A stretch of 64,000 bases of DNA from Pseudomonadota bacterium (GTDB lineage Bacteria; Chloroflexota; UBA5177; JAJPKF01). Position 1 is the first letter of the stretch. Each line of letters starts with the position of its first letter. Shown here in pieces: positions 26,069 to 34,924 of this stretch. The position numbers were made by a program, and so were the translations under genes. The notes beneath the pieces are model-generated. The model was not told the origin of the DNA. It was given only the letters and a program-made list of their open reading frames with translations, and ran no database searches. Location of the stretch: contig JAJPKF010000024.1 in NCBI GenBank assembly GCA_021323865.1, positions 90,270-154,269 of the forward strand. Direction: 5' to 3'.

Positions 26069-27886
26069 TCATTTCCGGTGAATACCTGAGTGACCACGCA
26101 TCCACCACCACCGCAGCCGGTCAAGAGTGGATGGTTCGGGGCCATGAGTCGCTCCGACGGGTTCGACCTGAACAATGGCAGGACGCGAGCGGAAGACGGA
26201 TCGGACAGCGACATACCCGGTCCGGAGCTCGCGCAGCTCGTTGGGATTGACGTGATAACTGTTCTGCTCGCGCGCGCTCGCCATCCCGGTCGGCCCCATG
26301 CTCTGCTCGATTTGGATCGACGCTTCCCAGCGCATCCGAGTACCGAACTGCGCGGCGATCACCTCGGCGTCGGCGGCTTCAATCCGGTGGGCGACGATCA
26401 GGCCGGCTTGGAGGACGGCCTGACGGATGTTCGTCGTCTCGGGGATGTACTGAGTCGAGACCAGCGTCGGCAGCAGGCCTTCACGTGCCTGCAGGAGCAG
26501 GTCGACGATCTGGTCCGCTTCCGGCAGCGCCGCGAACTCATCGAAGACAACGAGCGTCGGAGTGAGCTGCTGTCCAGATCGGATGGCGCCGATACGACGG
26601 GCGCATTCCTGCTTCAGATCTTGGGCGACGACTCTGCCGAGTAGCTCGACGTCTTCGCTCGCGGCCGTGGCCGGCAGATTGACGTACACGACGGACGGTG
26701 ACGTAAGGACCCGCGGCCAACTCAGGACTTCGCGGGCAGTATCGGGGGCGAGGAGCAGGTCACGAAACTTACCGTTGAGGAGCGCCATTAACCGAACACG
26801 GAGTCCTGCAATCCCGTCGCCGACAGCGCCGCGCTCTTCAGCCAACACCGTGAGCTCGCGGTGATAGGGCTCGCCGGCACGTTGACCGATTTGCCGCATG
26901 CGGCCGGGGATCAACCCTTCGGTCAGTGTTGCCAGAGTGATTGGCCCGTCGCCGGCTTGTTCCATCGCACGGACTACGGTGGGGATGACCATCATGGCGA
27001 CGTGCTTGTAAAACTCGCCGCCTGACGTGCCGTAGTTGAAGATGCCGGTCAGCTTATTGGTGATGTCTGCGGCACTGCCTGTGCACACGTCGTAACCGAT
27101 GGAGCCGGGATCGTTGGCATCGACGACATGGAGCGAGAGATCGTGGACGGCTGCGAGCGACTCGGCGATGTGTTTGAGACCGCCACCGCCCTTACAGTCG
27201 ACGATCACGACGCCGAAGCGCGCCGCACAAACGCCATCGGCAATGCGCGCGATGGTCGTGGTCTTGCCGCTTCCGCTCGCGCCCGGAAGAAAGATGTGAT
27301 GCATAAGCTCATGCCTTTCGAAAGAGAAGATTTCTCGTGTTTCTCGGTCGATCCCGAGCGCGATCCGTGGCGTCGAATCGCTGTCAGTTTCTGAAGCGGT
27401 CGTTCGCGCAGTCGTTCGCAAGCCCGTCGTTGCAAGCATGCGCAGCTCTGTTCTCCGTTGTTCAGCGCGCAACGCCGGCATGACTCCGACTCGTAACGCC
27501 GACGCCGCCGCTGCGCAAGCCAGCACCAAAACAGGACCAAGGAGCGTCTCGATGGTTATGCCGAGTAGCAGATGAAGCGACGGGTAAACGGGGCCGATGC
27601 CGATGTAATGAAGGACGTTCTCGGTGTTGGGCCATGAGCGCCATAACCAGCCGGGCTCGACCACGACATGCGCGGCAAGGAAGAGGACAGCACACCCTGC
27701 ACCGACGGCCCACCGAATAACTCGGGCCGGTCGAAGCGCCTGCGTGAACCACCAGAAGCATCCCGCCCCGATGAGTGAACCGGGATCGCTGACCGCGATG
27801 ATGGTGCAGGCGACCATGCCAAAGACGCCGAGGTCATGGATCACACGCTGGGCGTCGCGGTTGTACGCGAGACCGCCGGCCTTCAC
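26069..27886 (-). CDS. VirD4/TraD-like DNA-transfer ATPase (coupling-protein type)
   Basis: Membrane-anchored motor of 605 residues. Several hydrophobic helices occupy the first ~130 residues (VIHDLGVFGMVACTIIAV, AVGAGCAVLFLAAHVVV, ITIETLLGPVLVLACAAA). The RecA-like domain has Walker A GASGSGKTTT (~202-211), a Walker B region (LVVFDEFAALPEADQ) and the VirD4-type STQYIPE sensor. It should pump element DNA out of the cell. Start set at GTG 27886, which overlaps the TGA of the upstream gene in a GTGA, with GAAGG before it; the longer frame runs into that gene. No secretion-channel genes accompany it. Confidence 0.85.
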   Translation of the reverse strand: MKAGGLAYNRDAQRVIHDLGVFGMVACTIIAVSDPGSLIGAGCFWWFTQALRPARVIRWAVGAGCAVLFLAAHVVVEPGWLWRSWPNTENVLHYIGIGPVYPSLHLLLGITIETLLGPVLVLACAAAASALRVGVMPALRAEQRRTELRMLATTGLRTTARTTASETDSDSTPRIALGIDRETREIFSFERHELMHHIFLPGASGSGKTTTIARIADGVCAARFGVVIVDCKGGGGLKHIAESLAAVHDLSLHVVDANDPGSIGYDVCTGSAADITNKLTGIFNYGTSGGEFYKHVAMMVIPTVVRAMEQAGDGPITLATLTEGLIPGRMRQIGQRAGEPYHRELTVLAEERGAVGDGIAGLRVRLMALLNGKFRDLLLAPDTAREVLSWPRVLTSPSVVYVNLPATAASEDVELLGRVVAQDLKQECARRIGAIRSGQQLTPTLVVFDEFAALPEADQIVDLLLQAREGLLPTLVSTQYIPETTNIRQAVLQAGLIVAHRIEAADAEVIAAQFGTRMRWEASIQIEQSMGPTGMASAREQNSYHVNPNELRELRTGYVAVRSVFRSRPAIVQVEPVGATHGPEPSTLDRLRWWWMRGHSGIHRK

Positions 27887-28566
27887 GGCCAGACCTTCAC
27901 AGTAATCAGGTGGTCGGCGTACTCGCGAGCGACTAGCGTGCGCAGCCGTTCGGCGATCTTTGCGGTGGGGACAAACCACCAGACGTGGTCGTATGCCTCC
28001 GCGGTGTACGCGCGAATGATTGTTCCATAGTCCCGGGGGGCCTTCTTTACGAGATCAAGTTCAAGGGCGATCCGCTTGCCGTCGGGAAACGAGAGCAGAC
28101 CGTCCGGGATGCGTCCGCGCCCGATGTCACGTTCGCCTGCTCGACGTGCGCGATGCAGCTCGCCACGGATCTCTCGCTCTGTCGTGACCGTTGCTGCTGG
28201 ATGCTCTGCTTCCAGCTCGCCGAGCAGGTCCACAAGTTTCAGACTGTGGTTGACCTGTGACGGAACGATTCGAGCGGGCGATATTCCCAGCGCGACCAGA
28301 CTCGCCCCGCGGCTCGTGACGCGGAGAAGCCGAGGCTCGTTGAAGAGCCATGGATCACTCTGCATCAGACGCAGGTCGATCAGCTTGGTGACACGGCGGT
28401 AGGCGGCACGTTTACCGTGAAAGAACTCGCGCTGGATCTGGTCGATGGTCATGATCCCGTGCCGACACGTGCGGGTGAGTAACTCGAAGTCGCGCTCGGT
28501 TAACTGCCAGGGAGCGCGGCGCCGATACGTGTGAAGCTCGGCTGTGGATGATGGTCGGGTAGACAT
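27883..28566 (-). CDS. replication-relaxation family protein
   Basis: 227 residues with an N-terminal winged-helix (ERDFELLTRTCRHGIMTIDQIQREFF), then a nuclease-like domain (RIPDGLLSFPDGKRIALELDL...YDHVWWFVPT). This matches the Replic_Relax family found on mobile elements and plasmids of high-GC bacteria, where it is thought to act at the origin. The LSFPDGKRIALELDL core resembles the PD-(D/E)xK-like endonuclease strand, so nicking activity is conceivable but unproven. It is translationally coupled to the transfer ATPase. Confidence 0.75.
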   Translation of the reverse strand: MSTRPSSTAELHTYRRRAPWQLTERDFELLTRTCRHGIMTIDQIQREFFHGKRAAYRRVTKLIDLRLMQSDPWLFNEPRLLRVTSRGASLVALGISPARIVPSQVNHSLKLVDLLGELEAEHPAATVTTEREIRGELHRARRAGERDIGRGRIPDGLLSFPDGKRIALELDLVKKAPRDYGTIIRAYTAEAYDHVWWFVPTAKIAERLRTLVAREYADHLITVKVWP

Positions 28567-28584
28567 TGGACTGAAGTCGCCGAA

Positions 28585-28851
28585 TTAGGCGGCGTCGTTA
28601 CGAGGTGAGACGTCACCGCCATTCGCGTTCTTTGCCGATAAGGACTCAACGTACGCCTCGAGAGACGCTCTTCGGATGCGGGTCAGCCGCCCGATGTGCA
28701 CGAAGTCGATCACATGCTGCTTGTTCGCCATGACGTAGAGCTGGGCACGCGATACCTGCAATAGCGCACACGCCTGGGAGACCGTGAGTAGCAGCGATTT
28801 CTCCGACGTCTTCTCGTCGATGGCCTCGCCGTCGGCAACTAGAGGCGCCAT
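28585..28851 (-). CDS. excisionase-like helix-turn-helix protein
   Basis: 88 residues from the ATG at 28851. The core LLLTVSQACALLQVSRAQLYVMANKQ...FVHIGRLTRIRRASLEAYVE is a MerR/excisionase-type winged helix-turn-helix (HTH_17), as used by Xis proteins and small regulators of mobile elements. It probably governs direction of recombination together with the integrase, or controls the operon. Its start overlaps the end of the upstream membrane-protein gene by 13 bases. Confidence 0.8.
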   Translation of the reverse strand: MAPLVADGEAIDEKTSEKSLLLTVSQACALLQVSRAQLYVMANKQHVIDFVHIGRLTRIRRASLEAYVESLSAKNANGGDVSPRNDAA

Positions 28852-28976
28852 CGGATGAATGCCAAGACGAGCTGTACGGCGAGTCGGAAAACGGTGAAGG
28901 CGATTTGGATCACCGGCCAGGGTCCAAGGAACCAGGCGACGGCGATCACGAAGAGGATGATCAAGGTAGTGGTCAT
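28839..28976 (-). CDS. 45-aa membrane protein
   Basis: ATG at 28976 (with GGAAAG just upstream) gives MTTTLIILFVIAVAWFLGPW followed by a second hydrophobic stretch (VIQIAFTVFRLAVQLVLAFI). Two short membrane helices in 45 residues, lying in an operon of small element genes. Function unknown; a partner of the transfer ATPase is possible. Confidence 0.5.
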   Translation of the reverse strand: MTTTLIILFVIAVAWFLGPWPVIQIAFTVFRLAVQLVLAFIRWRL

Positions 28977-29058
28977 GACTTTCCGTCTCTGTCTGTGTCT
29001 TCGTGGATGAGCGGGAGCGTGAGCGCGTGGTCGCACTCACGCTCCCCGTCAGGCTGTT

Positions 29059-29358
29059 TCAGCCGTTGCGATGAACGGTGTACTCGGCGTCGAGGACCGT
29101 CACGTCCTTGGTCTTGGGCGTTGAGGTCTTCTGCCGATGTGCGTGCGCTGCCGCCATGCTTGCCATCTCGACATGCTGAGCCGTGTAGCCGAGAATCTCG
29201 TTGGCAGCATCGTGTTTTCTTCGCACGAGCTCCGCATAGCCTTCTGCCTCCCAGTCAGTAGCGGACGCCCGGTCAAGGGCATCCGCCCACAAAAAGGCGA
29301 GAAAGACAACGACAGCGACGAGTGCAATGAGACAAAGCGCAATTTCGAGTGGTGTCAC
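29059..29358 (-). CDS. small single-pass membrane protein
   Basis: 99 residues with one N-terminal helix (IALCLIALVAVVVFLAFLWA) and a soluble, alanine-rich coil (DWEAEGYAELVRRKHDAANE...QHVEMASMAAAHAH). No family recognised. It belongs to the minus-strand series of small genes between the regulator and the replication-relaxation gene, and may assist DNA transfer at the membrane. Confidence 0.6.
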   Translation of the reverse strand: MTPLEIALCLIALVAVVVFLAFLWADALDRASATDWEAEGYAELVRRKHDAANEILGYTAQHVEMASMAAAHAHRQKTSTPKTKDVTVLDAEYTVHRNG

Positions 29359-29366
29359 GGCTGCGC

Positions 29367-29654
29367 CTACTGACCGAACGTGGCGACGCGCCGTGCGATC
29401 TTCGTCGCCGTGATGCGCTCAAGGCCTCGGATGTACTCCTCTGCCTCGGGCACGGAGTCGATGAGGAAGTTGTCGTGATTGACAGCGATGGCGATACCGG
29501 TCCGGGCGGTAGTGCCGACGTACAGCTCCGCTTCGATCCATTCCGCCGTGAAGTCACGTTCCTGCTTGAGGGTCGCCAGCGCAGTGGACTGATTGCTGTT
29601 CGACCTGAGACTCGCCAGGAGTCCAGGACGGCGTTGCTGAATGTGATTTGCCAT
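29367..29654 (-). CDS. 95-aa hypothetical protein, first gene of the element operon
   Basis: Soluble protein beginning MANHIQQRRPGLLASL, with an alpha/beta-like middle (AEWIEAELYVGTTARTGIAIAVNHDNFLIDS). A purine-rich AAAGGA precedes the ATG. It is the first gene after the divergent control region and so the likely leader of the transfer/replication operon. No function can be assigned. Confidence 0.6.
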   Translation of the reverse strand: MANHIQQRRPGLLASLRSNSNQSTALATLKQERDFTAEWIEAELYVGTTARTGIAIAVNHDNFLIDSVPEAEEYIRGLERITATKIARRVATFGQ

Positions 29655-29746
29655 TTGATATGTGAGTCCTTTCGATCAGATATTGGTCGCTGAACTGAGC
29701 TCCTTGTCTTGTGCTTTCCCGATGCGTCCTCCTGCGCCTGTCATCG

Positions 29747-29770
29747 CGGTAGCGTTCCGGACCGCTACCG
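29747..29770. promoter_or_regulatory. candidate operator in the divergent control region of the element
   Basis: Perfect dyad CGGTAGCG-TTCCGGAC-CGCTACCG (8-bp arms) in the 177-base gap between the 95-aa gene (minus) and the regulator gene (plus). Its place suits a binding site of that regulator controlling both directions. Confidence 0.45.
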
Positions 29771-29831
29771 TCGCGTCCATCTTCAGGACCCGACTCGGGA
29801 ATCAGCTAGAGCCATTGAGACAATTTGGTGA

Positions 29832-31421
29832 ATGGAAAATTCAGATTTTTCGAATCTGCTCAATCGCGCTCTCGCAAGCAACACTCCCCGCGACGCCGAC
29901 AACAAGCCGCCGACAGCGAAGGGACTGCGGGAGTACGCCGGTCTCGCGACAGGGACGCTCAGCGATTGGCGAACAGGGAAAACAGCCGCACGACCGTTCT
30001 CGACACAGGTAGATGACGTCATCGCGTACTTCGAACTGGAACCCGCCGAAGGGGCAAAGTTCCACTACGCGGCGATGGAATGGTGGCTGACCGAGAACCG
30101 GAAGGTTCTGACCGATACCGAGGACCGAAGAGTGGTGACTCGCGTTGAGGAGCCCAGCGACTCATTGCGGCAGGCGGTTGCGATGCTAAACGCAAGACTT
30201 GGCGGCCGTCTGCCCGTCAACTTAGGCGCGGGAAGTCCGCGCGAAGGACGACTCGCAGTTACCGGAACGCGGAACGTGATGCGCTTCATCTCGGAGCTAT
30301 TGCGGACCGCTGCCGAAGAGAAGCCGCCGTTTGTGTTGGTGTCGTTTCAGTCGGGTCCGCCGCTGTGGCTCTTCGCCAATTACCCCGACGAAGCGCGAGA
30401 GATTCGCAAACGTGCTACGGAAGTTCGAAGAGCCGGTGTCGACATTCATTCGCTCTGGCACCGTGCTGACAATGCGCTCGATCAGTTCAATGCCATTCAT
30501 TGCCTCCTTGGTCTTGAAGACACAGGAGGTGATGACGACGGAGTCCACGCCATGGGCGTTCTTCAATTCGAAGAGCAGCTCTTACCTTCGCAGGTTGTGG
30601 ACTTGAGTGAGTGGGTGACCACGGCCGACCCGGTGCATGACCTACTGGTCACGCCGAACGAAGCTCTCATCATGCTGGCGCGCTCGCCGCAGGAAGAGCC
30701 TGACTCGGCGCTCTACATCTATGACCACCGTCAAGTTGTCCTCCTGGCGAGACACTTTGAGGCTATCCATTCACGGTCCGCGGTACTGATTCCGTCGCCG
30801 ATCGACACGAACGAGTTTGGTGATTTTCGCGCTCCGCCGCTGATCAACCGGATCGGCTTGCACGATCACCTGTATACGCTGCCGCATCCCGAGGCCGGCT
30901 ACAAGGTGCGCAAGGCGATGCGCGGGAAGCGCGACTTGCTCGTAACTGCGGCGGAGAAGCTCAACACTGAGGCCTTCTATGAAGGGCTGCACGTCGGGGG
31001 GCGATTCACTGACGTTGTGCTCGAGAGGCAGTTCCTTGGACTTAGCAAGGCACTCAAGAATCCCGACGATGTGTACCAGCGTCAAACCATGGTTCAAATG
31101 ATCGAGAACCTCATCGTCTTGGTCACCGAACACCAGGATCAATACGAGCTGGTGATCATTCCCGAAAACTGGTCGAGGCTGCCGATCTATCCGCACAACA
31201 GCTGCTTCTTCTATTCCGGCGATGGCTCTGATGACGCTCGGCTCACGGTAAGGGTCGGCTGGCACAACTTCGAACAGTGGGGTGCCGCCGTCAATATTGC
31301 TGCGTCAAAGGATCTGCTTGAGCGCTGGAAGCATTGGGTCTTAGGATTTCGCGACTTGCCGATGGGACGTCCGGCTGCATTGGAGTTCTTGAGGGCACAG
31401 CTGAAGGCGCTCCGACGTTGA
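29832..31421 (+). CDS. large regulator-like protein with N-terminal HTH
   Basis: 529 residues. Residues ~25-70 (KGLREYAGLATGTLSDWRTGKTA...FSTQVDDVIAYF) form a cryptic lambda-repressor-type helix-turn-helix. The remaining ~430 residues have regular alternating helices and strands (PPFVLVSFQSGPPLWLFANY, LLVTPNEALIMLARS, YELVIIPENWSRLPIY) and are not recognised. Such a design, HTH plus a large sensory domain, is common for element-encoded regulators. It is transcribed away from the transfer operon and lies beside a dyad that it may bind. Confidence 0.65.
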   Translation: MENSDFSNLLNRALASNTPRDADNKPPTAKGLREYAGLATGTLSDWRTGKTAARPFSTQVDDVIAYFELEPAEGAKFHYAAMEWWLTENRKVLTDTEDRRVVTRVEEPSDSLRQAVAMLNARLGGRLPVNLGAGSPREGRLAVTGTRNVMRFISELLRTAAEEKPPFVLVSFQSGPPLWLFANYPDEAREIRKRATEVRRAGVDIHSLWHRADNALDQFNAIHCLLGLEDTGGDDDGVHAMGVLQFEEQLLPSQVVDLSEWVTTADPVHDLLVTPNEALIMLARSPQEEPDSALYIYDHRQVVLLARHFEAIHSRSAVLIPSPIDTNEFGDFRAPPLINRIGLHDHLYTLPHPEAGYKVRKAMRGKRDLLVTAAEKLNTEAFYEGLHVGGRFTDVVLERQFLGLSKALKNPDDVYQRQTMVQMIENLIVLVTEHQDQYELVIIPENWSRLPIYPHNSCFFYSGDGSDDARLTVRVGWHNFEQWGAAVNIAASKDLLERWKHWVLGFRDLPMGRPAALEFLRAQLKALRR

Positions 31422-31452
31422 TGTCAGGGACGATGCGGCTCGGCCCCACTTT

Positions 31453-31489
31453 CAACGTCCGGTGAACTCTGGTGCGGGACCGGACGTTG
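31453..31489 (+). terminator. stem-loop after the regulator gene
   Basis: CAACGTCCGGT (31453-31463) and ACCGGACGTTG (31479-31489) form a perfect 11-bp stem with a 15-base loop, 32 bases after the stop codon. No strong T-run follows, so termination would be weak or Rho-assisted. Confidence 0.4.
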
Positions 31490-31562
31490 GCTAACGCTTT
31501 CATAACATCGCTGCGCTGGACATAGTTGTGTTGCACAGTTGTGTTGGACATTGTCCGCGTGG

Positions 31563-31585
31563 TGTCCGCGTCCAGGAGCTACTGT
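31563..31585 (+). promoter_or_regulatory. bipartite motif TGTCCGCG-N9-TACTGT
   Basis: The same two-part motif with the same 9-base spacing occurs upstream of the receiver-like gene (32493-32515). TACTGT ends 6 bases before the ATG at 31592 and fits the TAnnnT -10 of high-GC bacteria, so the transcript may be leaderless. Additional direct repeats lie just upstream (AGTTGTGTTG at 31524 and 31537). Confidence 0.45.
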
Positions 31586-31591
31586 GGACGC

Positions 31592-32443
31592 ATGGCTACC
31601 ATCGTGGCTAAAGACAATGAGTACGGCAGCGTGGGCCAGGCTCTAGATTTTGCTGGCCGCTTCAGCCGCCTCTCCGGACTGAATGTGAACCCGGTCGGCC
31701 GCATTTCGTCCTGGATATTGCTGGGCGAGGCGGACCCGGAGGACGCCGAGCTCGAGCTTGAGACCGAGGCGCCTGACGTCGCGTCGCTGTATGACGAGTT
31801 GAATTTGCTTTCGGTGCACCGCCAGGGGGATCCCCTCACCGGCACCACGGTTGACGTAGAAGAAGGGGGCGACGTCTACGTTGCGTTTGAGATGACCGAG
31901 CCGGAAGCTGGATACGCGATCTCCGCAATGATCTTTCCGGTCGCGGACCGCGAGAAGAATCCGGAGCACCCGCTCGATGCCGAGGCGTTCGCAAATCGTC
32001 AATCGGTCCAGGTCGAAGTCCACGCACCTGACGGCACCGTGTCGCATCACCAGACAACGGTGCACCAAATGCTTGATGAAGCAGTCACTGAGGCCGACTA
32101 CTTTCCGGAGATCCTCGATCAGACCCGAGGCGACCTTCATGGATTTGCTGGCGCTGTGTTGACTTGGAACCAAGTCGCCGACGCGGTGAGTATGCGCGAA
32201 ATCAGGGGCCGGACAACGCAATGGTTACGGGACTCGATCGCCGCAATGGACAAGGTTGCAAACACTGTGACAAGCGACACGGGAGTCCGGGCCGTGCTTT
32301 CGAGCTGGATCACCGGTTCTACGGGGACACCGATGTCCGAAGGCGTCAACCTGCTGAACCGTACACTCGGTACCGCCGGACGGTTTCGCAATGAGCTCGA
32401 GCGAGAACTGGACAGCCGTTCGGTCGAACCCGTCGGGATGTAA
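31592..32443 (+). CDS. hypothetical protein, 283 aa, element cargo
   Basis: ATG at 31592 chosen because the upstream part of the frame covers the control repeats. The protein begins MATIVAKDNEYGSVGQALDF and is acidic, with beta-rich segments (SSWILLGEADPEDAELELET, GGDVYVAFEMTEPEAGYAIS, QSVQVEVHAPDGTVSHHQTT) and a helical C-terminal half. No known domain is recognised. It shares a control motif with the downstream receiver-like gene, which suggests the two work together, perhaps as a sensing or defence pair. Confidence 0.55.
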   Translation: MATIVAKDNEYGSVGQALDFAGRFSRLSGLNVNPVGRISSWILLGEADPEDAELELETEAPDVASLYDELNLLSVHRQGDPLTGTTVDVEEGGDVYVAFEMTEPEAGYAISAMIFPVADREKNPEHPLDAEAFANRQSVQVEVHAPDGTVSHHQTTVHQMLDEAVTEADYFPEILDQTRGDLHGFAGAVLTWNQVADAVSMREIRGRTTQWLRDSIAAMDKVANTVTSDTGVRAVLSSWITGSTGTPMSEGVNLLNRTLGTAGRFRNELERELDSRSVEPVGM

Positions 32444-32492
32444 AGCTCGGGCTCCAATTGAGGGCGTCTCTACAGCGGTTTTGCCCGTGGAG

Positions 32493-32515
32493 TGTCCGCG
32501 GAGCGCTGGTACGGT
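32493..32515 (+). promoter_or_regulatory. second copy of the bipartite motif TGTCCGCG-N9-TACGGT
   Basis: Matches the motif at 31563-31585 in both halves and in spacing. The TACGGT half ends 10 bases before the ATG at 32526. Confidence 0.45.
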
Positions 32516-32525
32516 AAGCATCAGA

Positions 32526-33098
32526 ATGCCAGAAAGAGGCACAGACCTAGATCGTGAGCGCAAAAGCTATGAGCTCATTCAACTCCATGACAGGTTGACT
32601 GCTGAATTCCATGCTTCGCTGGCGGCAGACGGAAGGTTCGACATGAGCAAGGTCCGGCCGAGCTACCGCGCAGTGTTAGTCGACGATGATGAACTGCGAT
32701 CGCTTGCCACACACAACGTGCTGAGGAAGATCGACATTCGCACCGACATCTATAGAAGCTACATGGACGCTCGGGAGCACGCGGACAATTTCACTGATGC
32801 GATGGTCGTCATAGTTGACCTTTTACTCCCAAAGGGCGGGTGGGACATCGGACCCGTTACCACCCAAGATCGTCAGGAATGGGGGATGCACCTCATACAC
32901 GAGCTTCGGGAGGAGTTCGCGGTGGCAGCAGCGTTCCTGCTCATTACGGCAGGCTGGAATCTTGGACCGATTAAACGCGAGCTCGACGCTCTTCGCGTAA
33001 CACCACACACCGTAAAAACCGTGTGGGGGTTGGCAGAGGCCGCGGGGCGACTTGTTGCGGCGCAGCTAGGCAAATCCGAGACGGTGGTCGACTTCTGA
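32526..33098 (+). CDS. receiver-domain-like protein without output domain
   Basis: 190 residues from the ATG at 32526. After ~45 helical residues comes a response-regulator-like core: YRAVLVDDDELRSLA (acidic pocket), DAMVVIVDLLLPKGGWD (phospho-acceptor-like Asp) and AAFLLITAGWN (Thr switch). The C-terminal end is a short helix, with no DNA-binding or enzymatic output domain. The insertion DIGPVTTQDRQEWGMHLIHEL is unusual for a receiver. No histidine kinase is encoded in the element. It may be a single-domain receiver partner of the preceding protein. Confidence 0.55.
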   Translation: MPERGTDLDRERKSYELIQLHDRLTAEFHASLAADGRFDMSKVRPSYRAVLVDDDELRSLATHNVLRKIDIRTDIYRSYMDAREHADNFTDAMVVIVDLLLPKGGWDIGPVTTQDRQEWGMHLIHELREEFAVAAAFLLITAGWNLGPIKRELDALRVTPHTVKTVWGLAEAAGRLVAAQLGKSETVVDF

Positions 33099-33251
33099 CC
33101 CAACGCTGACCCCAACCGGAGCGGGTCACTTGGAGTCAGGCGAACGCTTACGAACTTGAACTCGCCATCCATCTCCCTCGATAAGCGTGCTCCACGACGT
33201 TCGTAACATGCTTGGGGTCCGTCGCGACTTCCATTTATGGATCAGGAACGA

Positions 33252-33401
33252 ATGACTCCCGAACAGAAGTTGGTTCAGCAATGGCTGCTGGATTCGCGCA
33301 AGAGGCAAGGACTGCCAGCAGCGATCGAGGATGTTGTGATCATCGCGCGAGTGGAGAAGAGGTTCAGTCGTGCTCTCGTTAGGCTCGCCAGACCACGTTG
33401 A
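33252..33401 (+). CDS. 49-aa hypothetical protein next to the serine recombinase
   Basis: Frame from ATG 33252 to TGA 33401: MTPEQKLVQQWLLDSRKRQG, then LPAAIEDVVIIARV and a basic tail. AGGA lies 5 bases upstream of the ATG. It is amphipathic, helical and basic; it converges with and overlaps the recombinase gene by 23 bases. It could be a small recombinase accessory or a decayed gene; evidence is modest. Confidence 0.35.
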   Translation: MTPEQKLVQQWLLDSRKRQGLPAAIEDVVIIARVEKRFSRALVRLARPR

Positions 33402-34794
33402 CCCGGCCTGGTTCTCTGTACCGGCCTTTTCCAACGCGCCGAATCTCGATGTGATCGATAACCGTGCTGATAATCGAACGCTGCTGGTCGACTATCAGCG
33501 AAGGCCAAACGTGACGAGGCTGTTCTTCACCGGCGAGAGCGTGAAGTCGCTGTATCTCTGCATCAGTCTGAAGTTCAGACAACGCGGCTTGAATCCTCGC
33601 TTCTACCGGCTCGCGAGCCGCGAGCCATTCCGGCAATGTGATCGCTCTATGAGCGTAAGCCGCAGCAATCTCTTCTAACTGTTGGCGATCGCTCTCTAGT
33701 TCTTGCAGACGCTCATGCCGGCCACGGAGTGCGTCTGCGTCTAATCCTCCAACCCGAAGATTTCCGAGGGCAGCAAGCACCGCCTCGCTCATGAGTGACT
33801 CTACGAATGCGGCGTTGATACTCACGCGTCCGCACCCTCGATTCGGGTAGGGATAACACCAATAGATCCTCCCGCGGTTGTGTCTCGGCGTCCCGGCGAC
33901 TAATGGGGCGCCACACTCACCGCATCTGAGTAGGCCGCTCAGCAGGTATTTCCGCTTCCAGTGCTTGCCGGTCTTTCGCCTCTGAAAGAACGAAACAACC
34001 TCGTCGTACTCCGCCTGCGTGAAGATGGCTGGCCAGGCCGCGGCCGTCCGGCCACCCGTCGACAGCATGACCAAGCCCGCCACTCTTGGGTTGGTGAGGG
34101 CGCGTGTGAGTGACTTGCCGCACCATCCCTTGCCCGCAGTGGTGAGCTCGCCACTCCGGTTCAGAGAAAAGCAGATCGACCGGAGCGACTCGCCACTTAG
34201 TAGCCGCGATCGTGCTTCTCGAAGAACCGCAGCTTCATGTGACACCACAGTTAGACCATCCCGCTCGTAGCCATAGGCTCGGCAACCGCCGCCCAGCGGT
34301 AGTCCCTGCTTGCGCCGCTCTTCCTTCTGTCGTCGAATCCGCCGCGACTTGTGCTCGCTCTCCATGCGAGCGACTGCTCCGAGAATGCGCGCGTGGAGTC
34401 TGCCCTCTGGAGTGGAGAGATCGTGGTCCCCCGACACCGACGCCAACTGCACGCCCTGTCGCTCCACAAGATCGATGAACGATTCGAGCTCCCGGGGCTG
34501 ACGGTGCAGACGGTCCAGGTGCCAGACGACAACCGCCCGAATGAGACCGGCCTCGATGTCCTCACACAGGCGCTTGTACTGAGGACGCGGTTTGCCGCTG
34601 TAGGCGCTGATGTCGTTGTCGGTGTACACGTCAAACAGCTTCCAGCCCTGGCGTCCGACGATGGCTAGACAATCTTGCCGCTGGCGCTCTACCCCGAGGC
34701 CAGCGCCTTCTCGGTCTTCTGAGATGCGGCAATAGATGCCAGCGGAAGGGGGCATGTGCGGAAGTCGCTGGAGAAAGGCCGGTTGTGACTCCAT
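33379..34794 (-). CDS. large serine recombinase
   Basis: 471 residues. N-terminal resolvase domain (GIYCRISEDREGAGLGVERQ with the catalytic Ser in CRIS, then WHLDRLHRQPREL), recombinase domain (LPLGGGCRAYGYERDG...LTRALTNPRVAGLVML), zinc ribbon (YLLSGLLRCGECGAPLVAGT...YWCYPYPNRGCGRVSI) and a C-terminal coiled coil. The family integrates or excises DNA at short attP/attB sites. A second recombinase inside a tRNA-integrated element suggests that a smaller unit entered independently. It lies just downstream of the fluorinase operon on the same strand, 130 bases from the isomerase gene. Confidence 0.93.
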   Translation of the reverse strand: MESQPAFLQRLPHMPPSAGIYCRISEDREGAGLGVERQRQDCLAIVGRQGWKLFDVYTDNDISAYSGKPRPQYKRLCEDIEAGLIRAVVVWHLDRLHRQPRELESFIDLVERQGVQLASVSGDHDLSTPEGRLHARILGAVARMESEHKSRRIRRQKEERRKQGLPLGGGCRAYGYERDGLTVVSHEAAVLREARSRLLSGESLRSICFSLNRSGELTTAGKGWCGKSLTRALTNPRVAGLVMLSTGGRTAAAWPAIFTQAEYDEVVSFFQRRKTGKHWKRKYLLSGLLRCGECGAPLVAGTPRHNRGRIYWCYPYPNRGCGRVSINAAFVESLMSEAVLAALGNLRVGGLDADALRGRHERLQELESDRQQLEEIAAAYAHRAITLPEWLAAREPVEARIQAALSELQTDAEIQRLHALAGEEQPRHVWPSLIVDQQRSIISTVIDHIEIRRVGKGRYREPGRVNVVWRA

Positions 34795-34924
34795 TGGTAT
34801 GGCAAGTTACCGGCGTTGTTTGCCAATGTCAAGTCACCATGCACGTGTACCGCAATCGCAGGCCAGGAAGGTGCGCTGCCGGAGCTCTAGCGACGTCGCC
34901 ATACCCCGATTGGGATTGCCTTGC

